Below are positions 28,606-38,611 of a stretch of 64,000 nt of DNA, piece after piece. The stretch comes from Rebecca billardiae RCC1528. Lineage: Eukaryota; Haptophyta. Below the pieces are notes generated by a model. That model ran no database searches. It was not told the origin of the DNA and worked only from the letters and a program-made list of their open reading frames with translations. The stretch's first letter is position 1; the number at the start of each line of letters is the position of its first letter. The position numbers were made by a program, and so were the translations under genes. Where the stretch lies: positions 682,001 to 746,000 of the forward strand of contig OZ251223.1 of NCBI GenBank assembly GCA_965240325.2. Reading direction: 5' to 3'.

Positions 28606-30604
28606 TATATATATATGATTAAACTTTCTTCAGGAATGCGCACCAGAAAAAGCCTTAAGAATCCGCTGGAGTTTCGCCGTCAAATCTCGAGCCGGCCCGC
28701 CACTGGCGGAAACGCCACGATGCGGGCCTTCTTCCTCGTCGACCGCACGTGCGCTCTCGCGATCGTGCGACGAGCTGCGGGCAGATCGACCCGCTCTTCC
28801 TGATCAGAGGCCGAGAGCACTCCCAGGTGCGCCAGCTCGCGAGCGCGCACCTTCCTCCTCGCCGCGCTCGCCGAGCACGAGCCGATCTGCAGCAGATGTG
28901 CAAGGAGCCGCATGTGGCCTTCCTCGCGCGCGCGGCACGGCTGCACACAAAAATCGTTAGAGGGCACTTCTCCGCGCATTCTACATTTTGGGGAAAGAAC
29001 GCCTGAACTGCACAGGAAGTGCCCTCTAACGCTTCCGCTCCTCGCCGTTGCGTGCACGCGCAAAGGAGCACTGCAAAGGGTGCGACTGGGAGCATTCCTT
29101 CTCCCGGGCGGCCACCACGGCCTCGGAGGTGGTGAGGAACGCGTCGGCGACCACGGCGTGGACCACCTCCGTCGTGCCGGACACTCCGGTCGCCCCTCGC
29201 CGGACTCCATCCTCGCTGCGCGCTGACCGTTTGCCGAGCGGGCTGCCCCGCCGCCTGCCCGGCGTGTGCCCGCGTGGTGACACAAGATGGTCGAAGGCGT
29301 GGCAGCGCGGTGGTGCGTGCGATCGGGGGACCCCATCTGAGCTACGACACGGGCGCGCGCGCTCGTCCGTGCTCATCACGGTGGTGGACGCGCGCGTCAC
29401 GCGCTCGTCGGCTGTCGCGCGCTGACGGCTGGGCTGCTTTTTGGTGTCTGCGGCGGCCACAGCTCGCCGGTACGGGCCCTATGGTGGCAGCGAGTGGTAC
29501 GCGGCGTTGTACTAGGTCCGCGCGCGCCACGCACGACGCTCGGCCGGCTCGCCCTCGGACCATTGGCTGAGTTCTACTCGCCGCGCGCGCCGCGCGCGGG
29601 AGCCGCTCGGCAGCTGCTCCGGGCGCGAAGCGCGCCCCGCGCGCTGCACGTGGGCGCGACGAGGTGGTGCGGCGAGCGTGCGCGAGTGTGTGCGCGTGAT
29701 GGGCACCCCCATTGCGCGACTTGCCATGCACATCTGCCTCTCGCCAAGCCTTCGACACGATAGCTGCGACTGCTGCTCGGAGGTGCGCTCGCCGGCTCGC
29801 GCACGTTTGAATCCGGGCTCGGCAGCGACCACGCGGGCGAGGGGCAGCGCGGTGCACGGTGGCGGAGCGCGCGCGGAGCGCAGCCTACACCTCCTACGTG
29901 CTCCATCCAGACACATCCCGCATGCTCGCGCGACCTCCTCGGTCCATCACGCGCGCGTGCGCGCGCGAGCAGGTGTGCATTCGCCGGGCGCGTGCACGGC
30001 GCGCCGCGTTGGCGCGCGCACGCCGATACCCGTGCGCAGCTCGACGAGCGAGCGCGGTGTGTTTCGATGCGTATGGGGAGGCTCGAATTTACGCGCGCGC
30101 ACGCGCCGGCCCTCGCCGCCCCTTCGCTCGCCCAGGCCTCATCTGCGCGCTCGGCGTTTGCAGGCAGCTGCTCATTCTTTCCGACACGTGCGCAAACGAG
30201 CAGATGGCGCTGGGCGAGGTCGATTGGTGCGTCAGATATTCGGCAACGATCAGGCCCGCGCGTGTGCCGCCACTCGTGCTACTCTCGGCGACCACCTCTG
30301 GCTCGGTCGCGCGCACGAGGCTGCTCGCGGCCGAATCGTGCCGTGTACCGTAAAGCTGTACCGTGCGCGGCGAGGCGCACTCAGACGTCGGCGTGGGCTG
30401 GCATGCGATCGTCCAACGAACAGCGTCGACGAACGAGCATGTCGCGAGCATGGTTTGGCGCACTTCATGGCGCGCACGAGCCGCTCGAAGGCGCGCGAGG
30501 GCGCATAACCGCCGTCGTGGCCGCCGACCCCATCTTGGGCCGCGCGGATTCTTAAGGCTTTTTCTGGTGCGCATTCCTGAAGAAAGTTTAATCATATATA
30601 TATA
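28606..30604. mobile_element. 2.0-kb element with perfect 61-bp terminal inverted repeats
   Basis: Bases 28606-28666 and 30544-30604 are exact reverse complements over 61 bp. The TIR begins with an AT run, then GATTAAACTTTCTTCAGG, then GCGCACC, AAAAAGCC and AATCCGC. The interior (about 1.88 kb) is GC-rich and has no recognisable transposase or domain, so the element is non-autonomous. Both ends sit in AT runs, consistent with a TA target, but the simple sequence hides the target-site duplication. Perfect TIR identity suggests recent activity or conversion. It contains a smaller hairpin element at 28955-29031. Confidence 0.85.
28955..29031. repeat. 77-bp inverted-repeat element nested in the 2-kb element
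   Basis: The 16-base arms CGTTAGAGGGCACTTC and GAAGTGCCCTCTAACG are perfect reverse complements, separated by 45 bases. This has the size and form of a tiny MITE or a transcribed hairpin. No duplicated target site is obvious. Confidence 0.8.
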
Positions 30605-31878
30605 TTCGACCTCACCCTCATCCAAGTGCTCCGGAAGGCGCTCGGCCGCGGCGGCATCTGCCGTCGCCGCCGCGTGCCCCAGGCCGAGGCGGTGCTCCAT
30701 CCCGGCCCCGCTCCCGTAGGGGGGCAGGGCTGCGGGTGGCGCACTGTCTGACCTGGACGGAAGGCGCGGACGCATTCTATGTGTCTGTTGCACTCTGAGC
30801 CTGACGCTTGTCCGATGCTGCCACGTCGTTAAATATATATATATATGTATAACTACTATATATATATATCAATCATTAATAATACGGTCAGTCTGATCCG
30901 GATCGGCCTATTCACTTATTGCCTAGATACTGGCTAATCGGAGCACCGCGCTGTTGTCGCCCTGAGCCACCGCGCCGCCTCTGCTGTCTGCTGAGACTCC
31001 GTGCAGACTGCAAGCAAGGCATGGCGGCCACCGCTACTTGCACCTGCACTCCGCGTGCCCCCGCACGTCACCCACCCGCAGTCCGGCACCCGGGACCAAG
31101 GGTAGACCTCCACTCCACATTGGCCAATGGAGGTCCGGGTCCCGCTAGCTGTTTTGAGTTTGCAGGGAAAGCCGGGGAGGGGACCCCCCGGTGACCCTTG
31201 ATTCCATTTTCCCTTCAGTCTGCAATGGTGCAGCCAAAGAAACGTTACACGCTTCCCCTCTCAGCTCCAGCGGAGGGGAAGCGTGGGGGAGGCGGAGGGT
31301 GCAGTGTAACGGCTTGGCTGATGCAGACTGTGATTCCCTTCCGGTTCAGTCTCTCAGGGGCGTGCCCCGCACTCGACAAATCGAACCGCGTTCCTATTGA
31401 AATTGGCTTCCTCTATTTCAAGCAATTGATTTCAACCGTTTTCAAGCGGGTACATGGCCCGCGCCAACCAGTCCCCGACGGCGAGTCCAACTACTACTAA
31501 CTGATACGGCCACAACATCATCCACCAGCTGCTGACCAAGAACAGGCTACACCATCGCCCACCATGACCAGCCACTGACCAAGTAGGCGACTGTGACATC
31601 ATCCGCACCAGCTGCTGACCAAGTAGGGGATCGACGGCCTGGCCGACGCCAACATGCTCACTCGCCTTTGATTTCGTACCCATGCACTTCCTGGTGGGCC
31701 TGACGACGTCGACGACGACAACAACGACATCCGCCATGGGGACCAACATCAACGTGCTCACACCACTGCCACTGCTGCAAGCTTCGACCAGTACCACTAT
31801 GCAGACGAATCAGGAGAGCTGCGCCCTCGTGCCTGTGTCTTTTTAAAAATCATAGAATTAGTCCGGTGGGGGGGGCAT
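30605..31878. other. Gene-poor region with AT runs and a short hairpin
   Basis: Contains alternating-AT runs at about 30831-30870 and an 11-bp stem hairpin at 31250-31283 (CGCTTCCCCTC and its complement, loop 12). It also has related phrases such as CACCAGCTGCTGACCAAG near 31521 and 31606. A segment at about 31802-31862 (CGAATCAGGAGA to ATCATAGAAT) resembles 58886-58938, so it is a diverged dispersed repeat. No gene was recognised. Confidence 0.45.
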
Positions 31879-31990
31879 TGCTTTCGGGAGCGTGTGGCCT
31901 TGGTGTGGCACAGGGCTCCAAGACGGTACACCGGTGCTTTCGGGAGCGTGTGGCCTTGGTGTGGCACAGGGCTCCAAGACGGTACACCGG
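31879..31990. repeat. Two perfect 56-bp tandem repeats
   Basis: 31879-31934 and 31935-31990 are identical. Each starts TGCTTTCGGGAGCG and ends GGTACACCGG, so the unit end joins the ACCGGT-rich stretch that follows. Confidence 0.95.
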
Positions 31991-32420
31991 ACACCGGTAA
32001 ATACCGTACCGGTGCGTACCGGTGCGTACCGGTATGCACCGCCACAAACTGCCGCGCACCGGTGAGAGTCCGGGAGGGGTCGTGTGCGCCCGGACCACAG
32101 ACAGCACCCGCGAGCCTACGGACTGACGCGGAGCTGTCACTCACTTGTCAGTCAGTGTCCGAGGTCGGAGTCACTGCTGGCACTCTGGCAGGGAAGGCGA
32201 CAATACGCCGCCGATTTCGTCCAATAATTGGGCTGTTTCTATCAGTAAATATAGGCCCAAAAATTTTCGTCGCCTCGGGCCGGCGGGGCCCCGCGGCCCG
32301 GGGGGGACACCCCCCGGCCCGGGCCCGGACCCCCCCGCGGTGCGCGCACCGGTGTCTACCGCGGTACACCGGCGCCTGCGGCGTCGGTGCACCGGTACGC
32401 GTACCGGTGCACCGGATCTT
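31991..32420. repeat. ACCGGT-rich, palindrome-dense region
   Basis: Two clusters of ACCGGT/TACCGG words (31991-32065 and 32345-32412) flank a GC stretch at about 32277-32335 that is nearly all G and C and includes self-complementary runs such as GGCCCGGGCC. A short phrase near 32418-32436 (GAGCCCTGGTGTGGCA) echoes, in reverse complement, the 56-bp repeat to the left. Function unknown; strong secondary structure is expected. Confidence 0.6.
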
Positions 32421-32477
32421 TGAGCCCTGGTGTGGCAGGATCCCGGGAACGCCCTTGCTGGCTTGGCCTTGCATAAC

Positions 32478-32954
32478 AGAGCGGCCGCCAGCGGAATAAG
32501 GGGTTGGACACCCACGCGCTCGCCCAGTGCGGGGAGGGTTGGACACCGAGCCGCCGGTATCCAACCCCCCGCCGGTATCCAACCCCCCTTCGCCGCCGAT
32601 GGAGCGCTCCGGTGGCGGCGCGGGCGGTTCGGGTGGGCCCACCCGACCACAATGACCCGCGCCGGCCACCGCAACGCCGCCTCGCGACCCACTTCGCGCC
32701 CCGTGGGCACCTCGCAGAATCGCGCGGCCCCGGTGCAGGCGGCGCGCGCCTGCGCACGCGCTGCCGAGCGAGTGTGCGCGGATGGCGCGGGTTCTCCGCG
32801 GCGCGGAATGACGGGAAGGATGCCATCGTTCGTGTCGCCGCGCAGCGCAAGGTCGCCGCCAGGTTCGCGCGCTGTCACGACCCTGCCCACCAGCGAGCGC
32901 GGATGGCTGAGCCGGGCCGCCAGCTCGATGCCTTGGCGAGTGCGGCGGTTGGCG
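32478..32954 (+). repeat. Left inverted arm of the 3.3-kb element
   Basis: Reverse complement of 35278-35742. On the minus strand it keeps an open frame (RRTRQGIELAARL, later LALRGD) shared with the right arm on the plus strand. The arms may therefore derive from a once-coding segment; the family was not recognised. Confidence 0.85.
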
Positions 32955-33791
32955 AGAGGGATACGGGCGCGCTCGACTGTCGCGGGCGTGGAGAGCAAGC
33001 ATGTACCTGTGCGCAAGCCGCGCTGCCTTGAGTCGCCGATGGTGAGCATGCCATGCACCTCGCACGCATAATTTCTTCTCGCCTTGGCGAATGGGCCGAG
33101 CCCTTGACAGCCTGAACTTGACAGGAGTACTTGTCAGAGCAACTAATACTCATGCATGGCATGACAACAGCCACGTGCGCAGGTGGTGCTTACAGATGCG
33201 CATATGTTGTCGCGACCATACGCATCCCGAAGACTCCGATTCATGGCTCCACGGCGCTTACGGTCTGTTGTTTCCACTTCACTGCATGCACGGCTCGTGC
33301 AGGCTGATCGGGAACTCATCGACAGCCGTCTCCTTCGCGCGGCTGTAAACGCACGATCGGTGGCTCAATGTGACGCGGCTTGCGCGCAGATACATGCTTC
33401 CTCGCTCAGCCTCAGCTCGTGCCCCGAGTTGATCGCATCGCGCGCCAGGCGGGCACTGACGCCGCTGAGGCCGGCACGGACGGCTCAGCTCTGAGGCGCC
33501 GCTCGCATGCACGTGCGCTGATCGTAGGCACCGCCAGTCGACGAGGAGCAAGCTGCGGGGCGCAGGACGAAGCATATGACAGCCTTCCAATACCACGCAA
33601 GCAACGCGCGTGGCTTTCGCACGGCAACTCGACGGCCGCCGCGTCTCACGCCGCACGCGCGCCTAGCGCTCATCCGCATCTGATCGAGGCCAACGGCAAC
33701 GCAGGCAATGAGGGCCGCCCGGCAGTCGTATCATTTTGATGAATCAAATTGCAATGCAAACAAAAAAAGTAGGCGGAACAACTGCTGGAAA

Positions 33792-33975
33792 CTATCTCGC
33801 CTGCCTGAGCTGTGTGCGTCTCTTATCCTTATAGTAAACGGTCGTAGCACGATCGAATACAGTGTCATATCAGTTTACTACGTACGACTACGTACTGCTA
33901 GCTAAGAATTATATCATTTTACATAGGCGCTTACAGCTCAGTTACTCAGTAGGCAGGCGAAATCGACTCCGAGTC
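33792..33975. repeat. MITE-like repeat, same family as 53461 and 57745 ends
   Basis: Its left end (TCTCGCCTGCCTGAGCTGTG) matches the inverted repeats at 53461-53509 and 57697-57745. Its right end, read in complement, begins TTTCGCCTGCCT and contains TGAGCTGT after a short insertion, so the segment looks like a diverged inverted-repeat element of about 180 bp with an AT-rich centre. Confidence 0.55.
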
Positions 33976-35277
33976 CGACGCCCGCCAACTGCCGCCGCCC
34001 ATGACTCAGCAGCCGTCGCCGATCCGGGCCCGATGGTACGGCGCCGTCACTATTCACTGTACACTACTAGCTACTCAGTTGGCTGTCGTAATAGTAGCAC
34101 AGCAATAATCGTATGTCGTAAATTATTACTTATTAGCCCCTGACACGTTCGCTTTCGACACCATGCTACTGTAGCCTGGGCGTATTTTGGCGACACTGCT
34201 TCACTGCGGTGGCGGCGAGTGCAGTTGAGGTGTGCCCGGACCCGATAGCTCGAGTCCTCGCCAATAGGCGTGGGTGTGCATCCTGGGTCGTTGTTGATTG
34301 AAGTTTGGTACCCGGCGGCCGGCGAGCCCGACTGGCGGCGAGCAGACCTGCCTGCGTGCCGCCGGGTGTCTGTAGCCCCCGTGGCGCTGAACCGGCAACC
34401 GCGCGGCGCGCGGTGCGTGTGCGGCGTAGCTCTGCGGTCTGCCCACGCCACCAACGCCACGCATACATCCTCGCGCCGTGCCGCCAGCTTGGCGCTGCCG
34501 TCAGCCAGAGCCGATCGAGTGCATGCCCGAGCCTGCTCCGAGGGCATCAAAATGAAAATGGGCTGCGTGTGGCTGCGAGTGCAGTTTCGTCGTCGCCTAT
34601 TTTTGCCAGCGTCGCAGAGTTGGCGCGCGGCAAGCCCACCGTAGCAGCACGACTCCCGAATGCGCAAACGCCGGGGAACAGCTGACTTAATGCCGCTCAC
34701 ACGACGGCGCTCCACGCCGAAAAGGATCCCAGACCTGCCCGTCGGCTGGCTCGTGCATGCGCGCCGACCGCCGGGCGTGTCGACCCCGTGCCGCACAGAG
34801 CACTGGTCAGCGGTGCCGCGACCAGGTGGGTATGTGTGCGCTTACGCGGCTGGGCCTGGTGCATGCATGGGCGGATGGGCTCTGCCCGGCTCGGCGCGTA
34901 GCGGGCGTGCGGGCTGAGACAAAGTCGTCACGGCTGTGCCGAGTCAGCGACTAAACCTGCGGGCCGCCCTACCTTAGCGCTGGCACCAAACGCTGTAGCA
35001 TGACTGCTCGTACTGGTCAGTGCTGACCAGCGACGGTACTCCGAGCGCGATTCAGCAGGCTGCCCGCAGATCGTTCCAGACCGCCAGCCTGCCCTCAGAG
35101 TCTGCGACGCCTGCTGAGCACCGACCTCGGCCGTGCGCATGGCGAGGAGCTCAGACAATGCCCGCGGCTCAGGTTGTCGAAGTGCCGGCGACGTGTGGCC
35201 AGTAGCGCGTCAAGAGTGTCATGCGGGACGTACGCCAAGATGGACGTGCGCGAGGACGCTTGCGGGCGGCGCATCTA

Positions 35278-35742
35278 CGCCAACCGCCGCACTCGCCAAG
35301 GCATCGAGCTGGCGGCCCGGCTCAGCTATCCGCGCTCGCTGGTGGGCAGGGTCGTGACAGCGCGCGAACCTGGCGGCGACCTTGCGCTGCGCGGCGACAC
35401 GAAGGATGGCATCATTCCCGTCATTCCGCGCCGCGGAGAACCCGCGCCATCCGCGCACACTCGCTCGGCAGCGCGCGCGCAGGCGCGCGCCGCCTGCACC
35501 GGGGCCGCGCGATTCTGCGAGGTGCCCACGGGGCGCGAAGTGGGTCGCGAGGCGGCGTTGCGGTGGCCGGCGCGGGTCATTGTGGTCGGGTGGGCCCACC
35601 CGAACCGCCCGCGCCGCCACCGGAGCGCTCCATCGGCGGCGAAGGGGGGTTGGATACCGGCGGGGGGTTGGACACCCACGCTCGGTGTCCAACCCCATTC
35701 GCGCGTGGGTGTCCAACCCCTTATTCCGCAGGCGGCCGCTCT
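35278..35742 (-). repeat. Right inverted arm of the 3.3-kb element
   Basis: Reverse complement of 32478-32954. It forms the sequence directly upstream of the Sel1/MYND start codon and is open in the frame of that gene, so it might supply the leader or promoter. Confidence 0.85.
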
Positions 35743-35766
35743 AACAGCACGTGGGCGAGCTCATCG

Positions 35767-37386
35767 ATGGCGGCGGGCGCTTCCGCGGCGGTCGGGCTCC
35801 TCCGGCGCAAGTCGGGGCGCGGCGACGCGCGTGCGACGTTCCTTCTGGCGAAGCGAGCTCAGGATGGCGACGGCATCATGCAGGACGAGCGCGAAGCCTT
35901 TCGCCTGTTCACCCTCGCCGCTGAGCGCGGCTGTGCCGATGCGCAGGCGAGAATGGGCGACATCTACAGGGCAGGCGAGCTTAGTCAGTCCGTGGACTTT
36001 GAGGCAGCCGTGCGCTGGCTCCGGCTGGCGGCCGAGCAGGGCCATGCTCACGCGCAGTGCAATCTGGGCTGGTGCCACGAGCAAGGCAAGGGTGTGCTGC
36101 AGGATCGGGGCGAGGCAGTGCGCTGGTACCAGCTGGCAGCAGAGCAGGGCATGGCTGTCGCGCAGTGCAATCTGGGCCTGTGCTACGAGCAAGGCGAGGG
36201 TGTGCTGCAGGATCGGGGCGAGGCAGCGCGCTGGTACCGGCTGGCGGCTGAGCAGGGCTGTGCTCACGCGCAGTACAAACTGGGCGTGTGCTACGAGCAA
36301 GGCGTGGGTGTGCAGCAAGATTGGGGCGAGGCAGCGCGCTGGTACCGGCTGGCGGCCGAGCAGGGCATGGCTGTCGCGCAGTGCAATCTGGGCCTGTGCT
36401 ACGCAGAAGGCAACGGTGTGCAGCAGAATTGGGGCCAGGCAGTGCGCTGGCACCGGCTGGCGGCCGAGCAGGGCTATGCTAAAGCGCAGTTCAATCTAGG
36501 CCTGCGCTACGCGCAGGGCGAGGGTGTGCAGCAGGATTGGGGCGAGGCAGTGCGCTGGTTCCGGCCGGCGGCTGAGCAGGGCGATGCACAAGCGCAGGGC
36601 ATTCTGGGCGATTGCAACCTGCAAGGCTTGGGTGTGCAGCAGGATAGGGACGAGGCAGAGCGCTGGCACCGGCTGGCGGCCGATGAGGGCTCTGCTGAAG
36701 CGCAGTTCCATCGGGGCGGGTGCTACGCGCTTGGCGAGGGTGTGCAGCAGGATTGGGGCGAGGCAGTGCGCTGGTACCGGCTGGCGGCCGATCAGGGCCA
36801 TGCCGAAGCGCAGGCCAAGCTGGGCGGGTGCTACGCGCTTGGCGATGGTGTGCAGCAGGATTGGGGCGAGGCAGTGCGCTGGTGCCGGCTGGCGGCCGAG
36901 CAGGGCGTTGCTGAAGCGCAGTCGAGTCTGGGCTCGCGCTACTTGCTAGGCCAGGGTGTGCAGCAGGACTTGGGTGAGGCTGCGCGCTTGTTCCGACTCG
37001 CTGCTGATGGCGGGAGCGCACAGGGGCACATCTGGCTGGGATCGCTGATGCTGCAGCGTTCCGGAGCCGTGGAGCTGGATGTGGAGGAGGGCGCGCGGCT
37101 GCTGCGCCGTGGCCAAGAGCTCAATCCCAGCTTCAGAGATCACGTGTGCGATATGCTGGCTGCGTCAGCTGGAACACGCGAGGTGGTCTCCCAGTGCTGC
37201 ATCACCTGCGGACACACTGGTCGTGGTCTGAAGAAGTGCCAGCGGTGCCACGTGGCGGTCTTCTGCTCGCGTGAGCACCTGCGCAGCTCGTGGAAGGTGC
37301 ACAGGCCCCACTGCATCAAGTGGTGCTCAGAGGCAGCAGGTGAAGCCTCTGCCGCCGCTGCGCCCGCTGTGTTTGACACTGTGTAG
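35767..37386 (+). CDS. Sel1-repeat protein with C-terminal MYND zinc finger
   Basis: 539 residues from the ATG at 35767; the frame is open another 546 bases upstream through the inverted arm, which I exclude because the arm is a repeat. About twelve 36-residue Sel1-like repeats run from residue 25 to about 455, with consensus AVRWYRLAAEQG, then AQCNLGxCYxxGxGVQQDWGE. Several are nearly identical at DNA level, as in a recently expanded array. A MYND finger follows (about 478-518: C-x2-C, C-x2-C, C-x3-C, H-x3-C pattern in CCITCGHTG to HRPHC). Sel1 arrays are protein-binding solenoids and MYND binds proline-rich partners, so an adaptor role is likely. No signal peptide in this model. Families of this architecture are often expanded in algae. 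Confidence 0.82.
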   Translation: MAAGASAAVGLLRRKSGRGDARATFLLAKRAQDGDGIMQDEREAFRLFTLAAERGCADAQARMGDIYRAGELSQSVDFEAAVRWLRLAAEQGHAHAQCNLGWCHEQGKGVLQDRGEAVRWYQLAAEQGMAVAQCNLGLCYEQGEGVLQDRGEAARWYRLAAEQGCAHAQYKLGVCYEQGVGVQQDWGEAARWYRLAAEQGMAVAQCNLGLCYAEGNGVQQNWGQAVRWHRLAAEQGYAKAQFNLGLRYAQGEGVQQDWGEAVRWFRPAAEQGDAQAQGILGDCNLQGLGVQQDRDEAERWHRLAADEGSAEAQFHRGGCYALGEGVQQDWGEAVRWYRLAADQGHAEAQAKLGGCYALGDGVQQDWGEAVRWCRLAAEQGVAEAQSSLGSRYLLGQGVQQDLGEAARLFRLAADGGSAQGHIWLGSLMLQRSGAVELDVEEGARLLRRGQELNPSFRDHVCDMLAASAGTREVVSQCCITCGHTGRGLKKCQRCHVAVFCSREHLRSSWKVHRPHCIKWCSEAAGEASAAAAPAVFDTV

Positions 37387-37487
37387 TCGGCCAGGGCAGC
37401 CAGCCCGGGGCGGCCGGCCATGCCGATGCGTGCCCCGATCGGACTCTATCGCGGGGCACTTGCTATAGTCGATATATATTGCGCTCC

Positions 37488-37530
37488 CGCACCGTCCTCT
37501 CATAGACAATCATCAGTTACTTATTGTGCC
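37488..37530 (+). repeat. Diverged relative of the cassette B end
   Basis: ACCGTCCTCTCATAGACAAT followed by CATCAGTTACTTATTGTGCC resembles the end of module B (7390-7424 and 8408-8442: GTCCTCTTAGACAATCAG, then TTATTGTACC). It suggests a third, partial copy of that element family next to an AT run. Confidence 0.4.
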
Positions 37531-37607
37531 AGCAATAATAAGTATAACCCTGCACATATATTGATTATTATGACGACAATATTTATATTGACGACACTCA
37601 TGTCTCA

Positions 37608-38549
37608 TCATGACTCGTCGGGCTGTGCGTACCACATCGTCAGCGCAAAGCGCTCGCGCCAGGCTGGGAGCACTTCGTGCGGGCACCGGTAGTCGCTGAA
37701 GAAGAGCAGCAGGCGGTCAGCCACCGGCGCGACTTCGGCGCGTACGAACGCGCCTCGCTCAGCCGTGCCGGTTGCTCTCCAGATGCGCAGCTCGCCGCCG
37801 TCGCCTGGCACCCACGCCGGGGTTGTGTAGTAGATAGCGGTGAGGCGGCGTCTGTTCGGGCATGGGAAGTCGCTGGCGGCGTTCTGCGCGTCGTTGCAGG
37901 CGTTGTCATAGTGCAGCGCGTAGGCAGCCCCGTCGGCGTACCGCGATACCATCGGGCGAGAGCGCCGGCCAAGGCCCAGGGCTGGTGCAATCGTTGGGCG
38001 GAGCAGCTCATCAATGGCACGCGCTGCTGCTCGCACCGCACTCCAGCTCGAGGCGATGCCCTCCGTGGCGTCGTCGATCCAGGCGACAGCGTCGCCACGG
38101 CGGGCGCTGCGCACCTTGGGTACCCCGTCGTCGCCGCCAGCCAGTTGACCAGGCAGCAGAAGTCCTGCGAGCGCAGCGGCAGCCATCTCGGAGTGCGCTG
38201 CGATCGCAATCTCAGCGCCGAGCGCACCGTCGATGCAAACGTACTTGGTATCGCGCAGCTGCGCGAGGATTGCGTCGGCCTCGAGTGCCGGCGTCTCCAG
38301 CCCGTGGTGGAAACGTGGTCGCGGGGGTGCCACGCAGTCGTCTGCGCTGCCAGCCGCCACAGCCCGCTGCAACCAATCCGGCCACGCTGACTCGTCTGTG
38401 TCGAGCTCGCACACGAGGGCGAAGCTACGCTTGTAGTGCGCAACGGCATCGTCCATCGCACCTGCGGCCTCGTGGCGTGCGGCCCGCAAAAAGCACGAGA
38501 CCCCGCGCCGCAGCGCATCAGGATCCACGTGCGCCGGTAGCTCCGTCAT
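37608..38549 (-). CDS. PHD-type prolyl 4-hydroxylase (2OG-Fe(II) oxygenase)
   Basis: Intronless, 313 residues from the ATG at 38549. The C-terminal half is a double-stranded beta-helix oxygenase of the EGLN/PHD type. Iron ligands are H213 and D215 (LHYDNAC) and H291 (CPHEV); R300 (RERFALTMWY) should bind 2-oxoglutarate. RRLTAIYYTT and GGELRIW are the family-typical strands between them. The N-terminal 100 residues are helical, possibly TPR-like (AVAHYKRSFALV). Family members hydroxylate prolines in an O2-dependent way, for example HIF in animals and Skp1 in protists; animal HIF is not expected here, so the substrate is unknown. No signal peptide, so cytosolic or nuclear. Its start lies 62 bp from that of the TLDc gene. 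Confidence 0.88.
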   Translation of the reverse strand: MTELPAHVDPDALRRGVSCFLRAARHEAAGAMDDAVAHYKRSFALVCELDTDESAWPDWLQRAVAAGSADDCVAPPRPRFHHGLETPALEADAILAQLRDTKYVCIDGALGAEIAIAAHSEMAAAALAGLLLPGQLAGGDDGVPKVRSARRGDAVAWIDDATEGIASSWSAVRAAARAIDELLRPTIAPALGLGRRSRPMVSRYADGAAYALHYDNACNDAQNAASDFPCPNRRRLTAIYYTTPAWVPGDGGELRIWRATGTAERGAFVRAEVAPVADRLLLFFSDYRCPHEVLPAWRERFALTMWYAQPDES

Positions 38550-38611
38550 CCGTCACGTCCCGTGACGTCCGGCCGACATGCTGATCGTCATCACCGGCGA
38601 CGGAATTCAGA
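38550..38611. promoter_or_regulatory. Shared 62-bp upstream region of the PHD and TLDc genes
   Basis: Only 62 bp lie between the two divergent start codons. Both leaders and promoters must be packed here or extend into the genes. The segment contains CGTCACGTCCCGTGACG, an imperfect palindrome at about 38551-38567 with two CACG/CGTG-type cores that could be a factor-binding site. Confidence 0.45.

Larger units (their letters stand above)
32478..35742. mobile_element. 3.3-kb element with about 470-bp inverted arms
   Basis: The left arm 32478-32954 (477 bp) and right arm 35278-35742 (465 bp) are reverse complements with only a few substitutions and small indels. Both outer tips read AGAGCGGCCGCC (one in complement), and AAC stands immediately outside each tip, a possible 3-bp target duplication. 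Just inside the tips there are short repeats of GGTTGGACACC and GGTTGGATACC type. The 2.3-kb interior holds no recognised gene, only a MITE-like repeat at 33792-33975. The right tip ends 24 bp before the ATG of the Sel1/MYND gene. Confidence 0.8.

Noticed and set aside
32483-35738. NotI-like GCGGCCGC at both tips of the 3.3-kb element as a sign of a cloning artefact
   Set aside because: The symmetry extends over about 470 bp of non-vector sequence, so the sites are simply part of the inverted arms.
35221-35766. N-terminal extension of the Sel1/MYND protein through the inverted arm
   Set aside because: The arm is a repeat present elsewhere, and a plausible ATG lies just after it; kept only as a question for 5' RACE.
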